A stretch of DNA of 64,000 nt, taken from the NCBI RefSeq assembly GCF_016097555.1, contig NC_054702.1, forward strand, positions 112,650,468-112,714,467, given 5' to 3'. The notes under the pieces were generated by a model. The model did no database searches. It saw only the letters and a list, made by a program, of their open reading frames with translations, and had not been told where the DNA came from. Below, piece by piece: positions 35,701 through 47,078 of this stretch. Source of the DNA: Gigantopelta aegis (taxonomy: Eukaryota > Mollusca > Gastropoda > Neomphalida > Peltospiridae). The position numbers and the translations under genes were made by a program. Numbering within the stretch: position 1 is the stretch's first letter; each line of letters begins with the position of its first letter.

Positions 35701-36691
35701 AATGGTCCGTGGATTAAAAAACCTAATAATTATGACAGACTTATTTCAAATACAGTAGTTTACCCACCTACCTACCCTGTCCTGGACGACATATATACAT
35801 TATAGGATGGGGTGAACTATTTCATACAAGGTCCTGGAAGAGTCAAACTTACAGAAACATTTTACAAGATAGTGTTAAATGGTAGTATTCTGGAAACAAG
35901 ATACATGTAGTGTTAAATGGTACTATTCTGAAAACAAGATAGTGTTAAATGGTACTATTCTGGAAACAAGATAGTGTTAAATGATACTATTCTGGAAACA
36001 AGATAGAACAGGACTGACTTAAAACCATTAATTCTCCTATATAATTATTACATTAATATATACGTATACATATATTATTAAAGATAAATAAACCTGTGAT
36101 CAGATTTACCCAAAAATAAACGAGGAAAAAGAGAAGAAATAATTAATAAAAGAAAGTGAAAAAGGAAGACTGCAAGAAAAAAGAAGAAAACCCCCCAGGC
36201 TCCATTATAAACCCCCATTAATTTATCTTCCCCGCCTCCACCGCATCATTTAAAAAAAGAAAAGAAAGAAAACAAAAAACTCCGCCTTCCCGCATTACAT
36301 TTTTAGGTGTCCCACGAAGCGATCTCAGTGCTAAGATCACCTTAACTGCATAAGGTAATAATGCACCTACGGTGATAGTAGCGCTAAGATCATTTCATGA
36401 AACGGAACCCGGGATGATAAAGTTATTTTATTTATTTATTTGAAGAGGCCATAAATAAATAAATACATATATAAATAACTAAATAAATAAATATGTAAAT
36501 AAGTAAGTAAATAAGTAAATAAATATGTAAGTAAGTAAATAAAGTAAGTAAATAAATAAATAAATATGTGAATAAGTAAGTAAATAAGTAAATAAATATG
36601 TAAGTAAGAAAGTAAATAAAGTAAGTAAATAAATAAATAAATGCAAACTTACGAGAATGGCCAGGTAGTTGGTTTCACAGAGCCTCATCAT
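32706..36691 (-). CDS. Gene C: secreted two-WAP-domain protein (perlwapin-like)
   Basis: Exons are 36653-36691, 35229-35294, 34766-34856 and 32706-33040 (minus strand), GT-AG, phases 0, 0 and 1, giving about 176 residues. A hydrophobic signal peptide (double Met, core VLCAVLVLAIQA) is followed by a six-cysteine mini-domain (CPRGQVCKVMPIRC...C). Two WAP domains of eight Cys each lie at about 72-117 and 120-172, and the protein ends PSRIYW. It is closest to gene B in exons 1-3 and to both A and B in exon 4. Antiprotease, antimicrobial or shell-matrix roles are all known for molluscan WAP proteins; nothing here decides between them. Candidate AATAAA sites lie at 32682-32687 (very close to the stop) and 32401-32406. 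Start choice rests on TATA spacing and paralog agreement. Confidence 0.88.
33240..33430. repeat. Old SINE-like segment in intron 3 of gene C
   Basis: Paralogous to 14590-14790 in gene B. The minisatellite array begins directly at its end (TTGCTATTAATCACAC resembles the SINE's TTGCTACTAATGG). Confidence 0.65.
33430..34660. repeat. 18-bp minisatellite in intron 3 of gene C
   Basis: Units of CACTATTCTAGATATCAC and CACTATTCTATATATCAC, with an occasional AGGAACGATTCTGAATATC variant. Units of 18 bp keep frames open on both strands, producing repetitive artificial frames of more than 240 codons. Confidence 0.95.
35010..35110. repeat. GGTC/GCCA repeat pair in intron 2 of gene C
   Basis: A GGTCGGTCGGTC tract is followed by a CCAGCCAGCCAG tract, able to fold back. 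The same arrangement occurs in both copies of gene B intron 2 (16280-16370 and 22375-22465). Confidence 0.75.
35455..35700. repeat. Degenerate AATGAACCGTACACTAC tandem repeat, gene C intron 1
   Basis: Units of about 16-17 bp; a shorter related stretch is at 22870-22975 in gene B intron 1. Confidence 0.85.
35870..36008. repeat. 32-bp tandem repeat, gene C intron 1
   Basis: Four to five units of GTGTTAAATGGTACTATTCT + GGAAACAAGATA. Confidence 0.9.
36308..36412. mobile_element. Short palindromic MITE (relative of 26606-26698)
   Basis: Ends CCCACGAAGCGATCTCAGTG and, inverted, CCGTTTCATGAAATGATCTT. The core again has GCGCTAAGATC. It lies in gene C intron 1. Confidence 0.65.
36425..36643. repeat. 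TAAG/TAAA tetranucleotide repeat
   Basis: About 220 bp of AAGT/AAAT units directly 3' of the exon 1 donor of gene C, homologous to the shorter run in gene B. Confidence 0.92.
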
Positions 36692-36726
36692 GACGGAAAT
36701 ACTCAAACAGGAAAATTATCTTTTGT

Positions 36727-36733
36727 ACTTATA
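36727..36733 (-). promoter_or_regulatory. TATA box of gene C
   Basis: On the minus strand the sequence reads GGCGAGTATAAGTAC, about 36 nt before the first ATG. GTCCCGGATA lies just upstream. The sequence from TATA to ATG is nearly identical to gene B. Confidence 0.7.
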
Positions 36734-36899
36734 CTCGCCAGTCCCGGATAGAAAACTCGTTTAAGTGTTTATGTCATCGCGATACTAGGATATTATCGTT
36801 TTTAATTAAAATACGTCAAATAACGCGCGTCATTGTATCTGTCTAATTCTGATAAGCAACACCTTGAAAAATTACATCAATCCCGGATCTGGATTGCAG

Positions 36900-37812
36900 T
36901 AACAGAGTTGACAGTAACACAACATCATTACACTACTTAAATATACTAAACGTCATTGAAAACGCACCAGTCACATTTGTAGTTGTAAAAGTATTCGAGA
37001 ATAAATAATAATACATTGAACCGACTTTGTATGACTAGATGTATTCTGTCAGGTAATAACGTTTATTGTGTGGTTTATAGGAACCTCACACACATGTGAT
37101 AGCAATGACGACTGAAAACTGGCTAGTGAGTTTTTTTTAATAAGTTCAGTTGCTCTCATTGTGCTTTATAATGTGTTGTTTTTGTTGTTGTTTTTAATTT
37201 AAAATAATTATACAATAATTAAATAATAGTATTTACAAATAGCTTGATATAATTTGTGTTATTGAAATGTGATTTTGTAGAAATATAATAGGGCTCGATA
37301 TTTCAATTCTAAATGCTATTAATTTAAATACATTTTTACTACTGTTAGATAATACAGAAGGACAAACGGACGGATAGACAAACGTTTTAAAAGTTGACCG
37401 CTTTCCAGATCCAATGAAAAGAGCGATGTTGTCTGAAAACTTGCACCAAACTGACCTTTCTGAATTCACCTGACCGTCGTGCCTTCTGGTGGTAATAAAA
37501 CTATGTTGTCCTGCGACACAGCCCGGCCGCTAGCGGTAGTAAACGTCACAAGAGCTTTGTAAGTCGTAGCAGGTATCTCGTGCCAAATGTGACAACCGAA
37601 TACCATTCAAAGTACAGTATCAGTACCGCACAGAATCGGATAGCGACAAGAGTGACGATCCTAGCATGGCTGCACAAACAATGACTAGGGTGTGAACTTG
37701 GAAGGCGATATGGTTATTATATAGGCTGACTATTGTAGATGATTATAAAGATGCAAACCTAGTAAAGACAATCGCAATGTTACATTTCATTTGACTCACA
37801 TAACAGATATAC
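36900..37812. other. Upstream region of gene C
   Basis: The first part is related to the gene B upstream region (AACAGAGTTGACAGTAA). No gene, RNA or mobile element is recognised in the rest. Confidence 0.5.
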
Positions 37813-37868
37813 AGAATAACACATTCGTGTCCGTTAGATACCACTAACGGACACGAATGTGTTATTCT
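37813..37868. repeat. Perfect 25-bp palindrome with 6-nt spacer
   Basis: Arms 37813-37837 and 37844-37868 are exact reverse complements (AGAATAACACATTCGTGTCC...). They correspond to the terminal part of the element at 24046-24380 duplicated in inverse orientation. Confidence 0.9.
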
Positions 37869-38190
37869 ATTTCTTACATATCCTCCAAAACAAGGTTTTA
37901 AGCAAATTTTAACATCTTTTTCGACTAAAAGTTATTTACAGCCGTTGCACTTGTAGCTGACTTACGCGTCACAGACATTCCATGGTTGTCAGGTTAACTA
38001 TACGTCACAGTCTAATCGATTTCCATCGTGCTGTTTTTTATTGGACGTATGGCACTGGATACCTGGTCATCACCTAGGAGCAGCCAGTCGTATGTCTTGA
38101 AATTGTTAACACACGTACATGTGTTAACAAGTATATGTAATCTTAAATAACACACGGTGTTCTCACCAACGGGTGTGTAAGAAATTAAGA
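37865..38190. repeat. Interspersed element (copy 3, reverse orientation)
   Basis: Reverse complement of the 24046-24360 family, including CACCTAGGAGCAGCCAGTCG and CACCAACGGGTGTGTAAGAA. Confidence 0.75.
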
Positions 38191-39415
38191 TTATTATAGT
38201 TTATACAAATTACGATATATCTCATTACTTAAAATAAAAACGGTTTTAAATGTATTTATTCATACAGTAACTTGGTAGCTATGCAGAGATACCCTGTAGC
38301 GCTGAATCAGATATGTACATGTTTACGGAAAACATAAAAAGGGAGCGGGAAAATCTCACTAACCTGGGTTTTTTATTTTCTTTCTGATGCAATCCAGTAA
38401 CACCGACGAAGTTATTACACTAAAATAGCTACTTGTCAGACCTTTTTAATAAATATCAATGTTGACCTTTGCTCTTTGATATATTTCATCTGCCTATGTA
38501 ATTATGACAGTCATAATACAATATAAAAACTATAACAAAGTCCTAATCAAAATTCTTCACGACAGTTTTATTATTTGTTTGTTTTTGTTGGTTTTTATTC
38601 CATTTCATTCCAATTCGTTTTATTTCAATTTTATTCAGTTTTATTTAATGTTTGTTTTTGTTGGTGGGTTTTATTTTATGTTTTCGTATAGTCTGATTGA
38701 AATTTCAAATATTTTTGTGTTTTAATGTTTTAGTTTTTTTTACAAATGATTTTTTTTTATCCATAAAAAGGCAACATTTTAACATTTTTATGCCTGTTAT
38801 TTGTATAATATATTATTCTTACAGTATTTCATTCTAGGGAGTTGTATGAATAATATAAAATAGGTAAATACGCGGTTAAGAATATTTATATTAGGATATT
38901 ACTACAGGGTATTTTAAAACATCTTGCTACAATAGTCTTCTTAACCTGTCGAATTATTATGGAATAGTTGCACGTCTTACAAATAGTTTACGGTAATAAG
39001 TAGTATTTCAAGTCATTGCTCATAAGTTTATCAGTTAATTACACATATGCCTCACATTATCGCTTAATTACAAATACACCCCACCTTTTGCTTAATGAGA
39101 AATACACGTCATTAAATTTTTGATTTATTATAATTACATATTATCTTTTCGAATCGTAATACCAGACTGTCATGACATTTGATTAAGTCACATAGAACTT
39201 TATCACAGCTTTATTCGTCCATGAATATAATATAATTATCTAAAATATCATATACAACTCGTAATGAATTGTCGACACTGACGTGTAATGGCTGCCTCGG
39301 GCTATCACCTCGACTGTGGTGGCCAGCTTGTCAGCTGTGTTTTATTTCCTCCGACTTCTGACTCGATACTGGTGCACTGAGACCAACGTCAAAATCAAAA
39401 TCACACACAGACCCG
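38190..39415. other. AT-rich intergenic DNA
   Basis: Nothing recognisable: T-rich tracts and no convincing frame. Confidence 0.5.
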
Positions 39416-39418
39416 TAG

Positions 39419-39443
39419 GACCCCCCCCCCCCCCCCCCCCCCC
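39419..39443. repeat. Poly-C run
   Basis: About 24 consecutive C followed by a short CA run. Run length is likely to be assembly-sensitive. Confidence 0.9.
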
Positions 39444-39601
39444 ATACACACACACATTATAGTATGTGCCCCCATGCATCGTTCCTTCGGGCCTGCCGCA
39501 CAATGTTTTTGCTTATGCCTGAGACTGTGCAATTTACTGTTTGCAATTTGGAGAGGGCGTCATAAGTTAAATAACTTCTGCCCAATCCTTTTGTATATAT
39601 A

Positions 39602-40813
39602 CGAGGGGTGTCCCAAAAGTTTGCAGCCTGACTATGAAACGCAGCTCGCACCAAATCTTTTATTCTATCATTTTTCTACATAGTCTCCCTTGAATACATT
39701 TTGTCCAGCGTTTCTCCGGCATTGTTAACCCTAAAAACCAGGCTTTGTCTTGCAGCCCTAAAAATTCCTCTACAGCACCTATCCGTCTCAAATGTTATCC
39801 CCTGGGGTAAGATTTGAACCTAGGAAACAAGTAAAAGTCTGAGGGGGCGAGATCTGGAGAATAAGCAGGGTGGGGAAGAATTCGGAAGCTACAGTCACTG
39901 ACAGCGCCAACCGCAACTTGCGAAGAATGAGCCAGAACATTGTCCTAAAGCAGCCACACACCTCTTCGCAGTTTTCCGTGACGTTTTTTAAAAATTCTTT
40001 TCGTTAGCGATTGTGGAACCTTTCTGTAGGTAATCAATCATGATAACACCGCCGCTATCCCAACTGCTACTGGAAGCGATTGTCTTGAACTTCGTGGGAA
40101 CGGTTGATTCAGGATGTTTCCATTTCATGCTTTAACGTTTTGTTTCGGGGTCAAAATGATGAACCCAAGTTTTATCCTGAGTCACAGTATGCGCAAGAAA
40201 TGCTTCTGGGTCAGTCGGTATGCCTCTAGAAATTGACGAGATGTGTGCATCCTGGCCCGCTTCTGGTCTGCTTTTAACAGTTTTGGCACCCACCATGCAG
40301 ACACTTTATTCATATATAGATGCTCATGCAGAATTCGTTCCACCGATATTTTACTAATGTTATGGATACAGGCTAAATGTCTGATGGTGATACGGCTGTC
40401 CTTCATGACAGCATTAACGTTTTCGTCAGTGGACACTTCACATGGACGACCAGAGCGTGGATCATCTTCAGTACCTTTTCTACCCCGTTTGAAATCAGCA
40501 CACCACTGCTTTATGGTACTGTACGAAGGAGCATCATCCCCTAATGTTTCGGACACATCCTCGTGAATTTGCTTTGGCGTCAGTTTCTTTAAATGCAAAT
40601 ACTTAATTACTGCACAACAGTCAGTTTTATCTATTTTCTGTGAATTCAGAGGGGTACGTGAAAACAAAGTATTGCTCTGATAGGTTGTACACAATGGAAT
40701 CATCTAATACTGACCATTCATCACTTTAGATGTGACTCTACTTCACTGAAAATGTTGGAATCATTGTGACCCCTCTTTCATAGTCAGGCCGGAAACATTT
40801 GGGAAACCCCTCG
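39602..40813 (-). mobile_element. mariner-type DNA transposon
   Basis: Terminal inverted repeats 39602-39639 and 40776-40813 match at 34 of 38 positions (CGAGGGGTGTCCC...). TA flanks both ends (39600-39601 and 40814-40815), the Tc1/mariner target duplication. At 1212 bp it is slightly short of a typical 1.3-kb mariner. The transposase lies on the minus strand and is broken. Confidence 0.92.
39700..40703 (-). pseudogene. mariner transposase, inactivated
   Basis: The N-terminal DNA-binding part is open over 40182-40703, with helix-turn-helix-like TPKQIHEDVSETLG, STIKQWCADFKRGR and DDPRSGRP motifs. A one-base loss near 40200-40215 shifts the frame before the catalytic domain, where VHHFDPETK can be read in the new frame at about 40150. 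An in-frame stop follows that motif, and the rest is further degraded. The element could be mobilised only in trans. Confidence 0.85.
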
Positions 40814-41084
40814 TACATTGCATGCAATAAAATATGTTTTCAATCAACTGGTTTGGTGAAAATCCCTCGAAGTAAAATCTGTATAGTGTTATGATGACAT
40901 GATAGTTAATATATACAAACAATATAGATAATAAACATAATGTTGTGAGTTTAAACATGCAAAAGCTGTAACATTTAATTATATCTCTCCTGACCTTTCA
41001 ACATATCATGTACATGCAGTAGAGATAGTATTAATATGATATAGCTGTAGTTTACACACATACCTGTGGCGATTAGTCTGTATT

Positions 41085-41225
41085 GATAGAGGGGCCTGTG
41101 TAATGAGGTTACACTTCCGCACTGAACATTTAAAACTGGATTTTGGTTGGAGCCGGTACCGAGATAAGAACCCAGTATCTACCAGCTATAAGCCTTAGCC
41201 ACAACGCCATCGAATTCGGTTATTT
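41085..41225 (-). mobile_element. Type 2 tRNA-SINE, diverged
   Basis: The plus strand shows GGTTGGAGCCGGTACCGAGA, GAACCCAGTATCTACCAGC and ACAACGCCATCGAATTCGG, the reverse of the tRNA-like head. Confidence 0.7.
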
Positions 41226-41910
41226 AGAACACAAAGTATAGTGTTAAACAAGTGTTCATTTTGTACAGGCGTCTCGAATTGCTACAGACACACGGACGAG
41301 TACTCAACACGGCAACTGTCAAATAGACAAACTTTACAAGTAAGAAATGTAACTTTTAGCAAAACGTAAATGTTACAGGTAACAAACTCAGAAACTACAG
41401 AAACAAATTTAACAAACAATTTTATTAATACAAACTTATCACCTGACTAATGTAATATAAACATTAGGTAATGAACAGATATTTCTGGTAGAAGCTAAAT
41501 ATTACAGATAACAAAAGGTGTTATAGGTAACAATAAAATGTTACTACAGTAACGGGTATACTACAAGCAATAACCAAGGAGTATAGGTTACCCAAGCAAC
41601 AAAGTTTAATAAAATAACATAAAGGTAATGAAAAATACTAAAGGTAACATATATATGGCATTCACCAAAAACGTATTATTGATGACGTGTAGTAAATATG
41701 TATTACAAATACTAAATACAGTTACTAAATATACAAATAATTAATAATGTAACAAACTTTACAAGCGATGAATCAATCAGAAATTTTAACATTGTGTGAA
41801 AGATATTTGACAAAGTAAATATGCATATAACTGAATGAGTTTATAACGACCAACTTATATATTTGATTAATTACTGAAAATGTTATGCTTTCCATTACAC
41901 TATTAGGTGT
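41226..41910. other. AT-rich region with degenerate TTACAGGTAACA motifs
   Basis: Loosely repeated TTACAGGTAACAA-like words between 41340 and 41600; no gene seen. Confidence 0.4.
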
Positions 41911-42760
41911 CAATTCAATTCTTTACTTAACTTTGAGCTGTTACAGCTCATCAGTAACTGTTACACAAGTAAAATGCAACATATATGTACATATCAAGTG
42001 GAAGGTGTAACAACATTATTCCAACAGCGGAGAATGTAACAAATACAAAAATATATTCACAAAATACATTAAAGGACTCGCCCCTATGTGCCATTTATAA
42101 TGGTATCACGTTTTAAAAAAATACTTTACATAAATATTTCCCCAAATTACATAATTCTTTAGTATTATTGCTGTTTAGCAGCTATAGTAATTTTACCATA
42201 TTTGGGTGAACACTATAATATTTTTTTATATACAAAGCTCTTAAATCAAATTTTTATATAAAACTGGGAATGGTTTCATCAGATATTTCTGTAAATATAT
42301 CTCTTCTACTAGGTATTTATAGAGATATGAACATTTAGTAGATGTCTGTAGTATACCTGCAAGATCTTGTTCACCTTGATAAAAAATTCTCTGCCTTATC
42401 ATCGATAAATAAATATCCATATTTGTTATTGAATCCTGGTATAACCATACCTCATACAACCCTAAAGAAGATAACAATTGTTTAATATTAGTTGCCCAGT
42501 TATTTTGTTTTCCACATATGGACCTAAGTTCATTGTAAGCATTATACAATATACAATTTGTTTCTATTGAATAATTTAAACCAGTATTTTACCATACGGA
42601 ATTTACATACCAACGAAAGTGGGTGTCTTCCTAGTTCAAAATATATCATATTAGTTGTTGATATTTTAACTTTTAAAATATCCTTGCAATACTCCATAAG
42701 TAACTTTTCTACAGAGTCCTCTTTATATAAAAAAAACAACATATTTCACAACAATTACTC
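41911..42760 (-). mobile_element. LINE 3' fragment, same family as 16486-21672
   Basis: Minus-strand frames at 42542-42742 (ELGRHPLSLVCKFRMVKYWF) and 42241-42549 (NWATNIKQLLSSLGLYEVW) align with the LINE C-terminal region. The 3' end has a hairpin (GAGCTG...CAGCTC at 41935-41949) followed by AAAGAATTGAATTGA, matching the AAAGAACTTGAACTTGA tail of the full copy. Broken and 5' truncated. Confidence 0.85.
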
Positions 42761-42799
42761 CTGACTGCTCCGTTTAAGCCTTCAGAGTGGCACGGGACG

Positions 42800-43271
42800 T
42801 CGGGTGGACATTGGTGACGAATACCATTATATTTTCGTCTGTAAATATTTTCATGATTCCAGGGTCCACTTTCTACATCCATTTTATTATACACGACCAA
42901 ATACTTTCAAATTCAAACAACTCATGAACAGTAAACGAATCAGTGTATTAAAGAATTTATCAAAATTAATAAATGTTATTACTAATATCTTTAAACGCTC
43001 AAAATGCACCCAAACTAACAGTATTTAAGGATTGTACTGTTTATACTGGAAAATAACTTATTTACTGCATATATTGTCAACCACCATCTTGTCATGTGTA
43101 TATTGTGAAGTGAATGTGTGTACATATATACATTTATATTGTAAATCCCAAATTCTTCATGTATGTATATATATATATATATATATGTTCCTTTATATTA
43201 TGTAGCCCTCCTATGCCGTTGCTGAACGGCCAGAGTGTAAATAAATTCTGTTCTGTTCTGTTCTGTTCTGT
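42800..43271 (+). mobile_element. LINE 3' end with hairpin and (TTCTG)n tail, second family
   Basis: DIGDEYHYIFVCKYFHDSR and FKQLMNSKRISVLKNLSKLI, ending at 43025, are typical of LINE ORF2 C-termini. The 3' UTR ends with hairpin GCCGTT-GCTG-AACGGC (43215-43230), AATAAA and five TTCTG units (43246-43270). It is oriented head to head with the minus-strand fragment at 41911-42760. Confidence 0.8.
43160..43186. repeat. TA microsatellite
   Basis: (TA)n within the LINE 3' UTR. Confidence 0.85.
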
Positions 43272-43699
43272 CATAATAAACGAAATGATGAATGTTCAAC
43301 ACAAAATAGGTGAAACGTAATTTGAATATTTTATTTTTATCATATTTGTAATTACTACATGAATCCTCAACAGCCGAGCCCAGTCGAGACACCCACGCTT
43401 TGCTTGGTTGACCATTCTGTTTTAAAATACTAGCGGCAACGATAGCTTGACCACTCCATACACGTCGAGTTTTGGAAGCGCAATATCTATTAAGTCTTTA
43501 TGGTAGGACCCAAAACATTGTTTGAGATATCGAGGTTTCGAGATTCGAGTCTTCGAAGTCTGTTATTACTCATTTTATAACAATTCGACCCGGACCGTCC
43601 ATCAGTTTGAGTTATGAAAGTTTTTAAGAAATCTAAGTTATGATAAACTGCACTACACAGTTGTTTCTTTTTAATTCCAATCTGTTTGTTTGTTTGTAC

Positions 43700-43982
43700 T
43701 TATTTTCGTTCTTATTTCCAATTGAGGTCCAAACACGCACAGTACTGGGCACACACATCAGCTGTCTGGGCACACACATCAGCTGTCTGGGCTGTTTGAC
43801 CAGGACAGAGGGTTAATGGTTAGTGGCTAGTGTTTAGTGAGAGAGGAATTGTTGTAGTGGTCATACACCTACCCACTAAGTCGTTAAACTCGCTCTGGGT
43901 GGGAGCCGGTATCGGGAAGCGAACTCAGTACCTACCAGCCTTTAGTCCGATGACTTAACCACTACTCCACCGAGGCTGGCTC
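43700..43982 (-). mobile_element. Type 2 tRNA-SINE
   Basis: Full-length-looking copy in reverse: TTCCAATTGAGGTCC body to GCCGGTATCGGGAAGCGAAC and CCACCGAGGCTGGC head. It contains a local 22-bp tandem duplication (GGGCACACACATCAGCTGTCT) near 43747-43790. Confidence 0.8.
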
Positions 43983-43989
43983 CAATCTG

Positions 43990-46790
43990 TAATACTCTTT
44001 TGTTATAAATGTGGAATGATTCAGTTTTGAACCTCAATTTTGCACTACTTTCGACAATTCTTAAAAAAATTAAGTAGATCGTGTTAACTAGCTTTCTTTT
44101 AATTGTTAATAAAAACAAAACATGCAGAAATATTTTTAAAAGTTGTTTGTCGTAAAAATGTGAGAATTTTCTCAGTCGGCTTCTGGCGGGAAAAAAATCC
44201 GAAACGTAGAATACGGATTCCCCTTGTGCCATGTATTAATTTTTAAATAAAGAGTTCGATTGTTATTTTTTATTATTATTGATGTAATAGTTAACACTTT
44301 GAATTATTAAAATTGAACGTGATTGTTTTTTTTTACATTAATGTAATTATAATAATACTATAAACCACAGAAACACTTTACACACTAACGCGCTGCGCTT
44401 TTCATACAGTGTGTAAAGCGATTCTGTGCTTCATACTTCTTTTACGAACGTTAACAACCCCCATTAGATTCAGTTCTTAAGTGAAGGTGCATTTGTGTCA
44501 ATAGCTGGGTGTAAATTGAGTAAATCACTGCCAATATCATGAAATATCGACTGGTTTCATTGATACGAAGCCAGGATCGTTTTCTCATTAAAACAGGATC
44601 ATCGGTACGTTCGATACGTAACGGTCTGCTCATAGAATACTCTGTCAATGGCCTCTAATGAAAGGCGCAATAAACCGATAAACAGAAAACATGCATGGCA
44701 AATAATTTAGATGCTTAATCTTTTTTTTTTGTGTTGGTTTAGGTTTAAGCTTAATTGTATTTCTGATATTGTGCTAAAACAACATACATTTTTCGACATT
44801 ATTTCTTTACAAGTATGTAAAGTAAATCAATAAAATCAAGGTTATAACTTAAGTCGTGTTTAGCTCCTTTTGTGTGTGGTGAATAAAAACTAAATAAAAA
44901 TATTTTTACGAATATATTGTGGTATTAACACAACGATAATAAAGAAATAACTCATATACTGACACTGTAGGAGAGATGATCTGTCACCAGATTCTACAAA
45001 TGTCTTGTTTTTCACTACTCAGCCGTACTAAACTTACTGGCAGCATAATATCTAGATAGTACATTATTCTAAAATATATCCACCGTTGCCAATGGCGATA
45101 GTGCTTGCATATTATATTAAACACGTGATGTATCTCGGATATTAAATACAGTACACGCGTATTTTACATTACGTTAATGGTCTTTGTAAAATAACTGATA
45201 TTTGATATTCAATGTAGCTTTTAAATGGCAAAATTTAATATTGAGGTTTATATTATAGCTTGTACCAGTCACCATTTTAATTCCAGCTTTGACTGTTTTG
45301 GAGATAAAATAAATTCTACTTTCATATACAAATATAAATAAAACAAATGTCGTCTGCTTATGGAGTATGAACTTACATTTTCTCGAGTTTTGCATACAAA
45401 GAAAACGGTCCTCTAACTAGTAGAGACATATTAACAGAAGAATAATGTATAGAGTTTAGTAGGATAAACTAATCAAGAAAATATTATGTCAAACTGATCT
45501 GACGACATTCTTCACTATGGGCAAGTGTTGCTGTTTTATTTATGTCTTGAATATGTTTTGTTTTACAAATTGCACAAAAGGTACACGTAGGACATTAGTT
45601 ACTGACAAAAGAGTTTTCCTTAATCAAAATAGTTTATAGGTATACCTATCTACTTTACAGTTTACCTGTTTGATGTTAGATCTCAATGACAACAGCAAGC
45701 AATTACTGACACATCCTATCTTATGTCGGGAATTTGGTGCTCTAATAGGGGACCCCCCCCCCCCCCCCACACACACACAAAATACCCCCACAATAACATA
45801 CTTTAACTATATGACTTTGAATTGTTCTGGATATTGATTTAAGCAATATATAATTAATAAAATACCATAAGAGAGGTAAGAATTAACGTTTTCTCTATAT
45901 TAATTAGCTAAAGTAAAGGTATTTTTGAGAATCAAGTTCTTTTATGTTTTGGTTCCAAAGAAAGAATCAACAAAACATTTTCTAAATATAGTTTGAAATC
46001 TTAGTAATATATAATGGAGTGTAAGAAAATAGACATTATAAAGGTGAACTGCACACTGGTTTGGAAGATGAGTATCATATTCGTCATTTATGATATAATT
46101 ATTAAATTTTAAGGCTTAAACTAGTGTTTTTAGTGCAGCAAATTATATAACGTTTAAACATCATTGAATATCAATAGGACATTTTTTAATATATTTATAG
46201 CCATTTTAATAATTTTATAACTAATCATAAACTCCGATGTTTCGAAATAAGTCATTGATACTTGAAGAAGACCACTATAAAAACGACCTACAAAATACAC
46301 GTTGGTCATTTTTCATAATCGCAAAATACAATTTAACATAACTTCTTACATGTATGGAAGGACGTCTATAAAATAGCTCGAATGCATTTGAACGTATTAT
46401 ATCTAAAAGGTGTTTTTCATGACAGTAGTTGCTGTTGCCGTGTAGATACAACCGTCTGCTAGGCTCACAATAGACATAAACAGAAAAAAGTCTATAAAGG
46501 CATACCTGTTAAATAAACCCATGCAAAAGTGCTCAGTGTGTGACAGACAATTAAAAAAATAAGTCTGTTTTGTTCATGTTTGGTTAACCCTGCGTGTGCT
46601 GTAACCTCACCGTGGTGCAGGGGTGTAACATTCTCTTTGAGAATGGCCAATACAGCACAAAATTGAAGTTTTGAGTAAAATTCAGTATCCGTAAAATTCT
46701 GTGATATTTGTGTTTTTGCACAGTTCTTTACACTGTTTTTGTTTAAGTCTTGAATTTTTATATTGATGTTGATCATCACTTTATTTATTT
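43990..46790. other. Intergenic DNA, no gene recognised
   Basis: AT-rich. It includes a short inverted repeat (CACTTTACACAC ... GTGTGTAAAG, 44374-44420), a poly-C/CA run (45752-45780), and a fragment TGGTGCAGGGGTGTAACATTC (46613-46634) of unknown kind. No convincing frame. Confidence 0.45.
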
Positions 46791-46797
46791 GCATTAC

Positions 46798-46882
46798 CAT
46801 AGTTTGACACCCAATAGCCGATGTATTTTTCGTGCTGGGGTGTCGTTAAACATTCATTCATTCATTCATTCATTCATTCATG
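46798..46882 (+). mobile_element. SINE tail with (CATT)n end
   Basis: GTTTGACACCCAATAGCCGA then GGTGTCGTTAAACATTCATT, followed by repeated CATT units: the type 1 tail with a short simple-repeat end. Confidence 0.65.
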
Positions 46883-47078
46883 TTTGGTTAAATGAAAACC
46901 ACAGTACAAATTTTGATAGTAATATAAAAACACCTATTCAAACTATTGTCAGTTACATTTTAATAGCCAAATGAGATATTTTTGTCACGCATTAAACACC
47001 TTCGTAATAATTAAGATCATACCACGTGTTCTCATTACCACAGTTCCCCACTACCAGTCTGTATGGTAACTGTCACCA

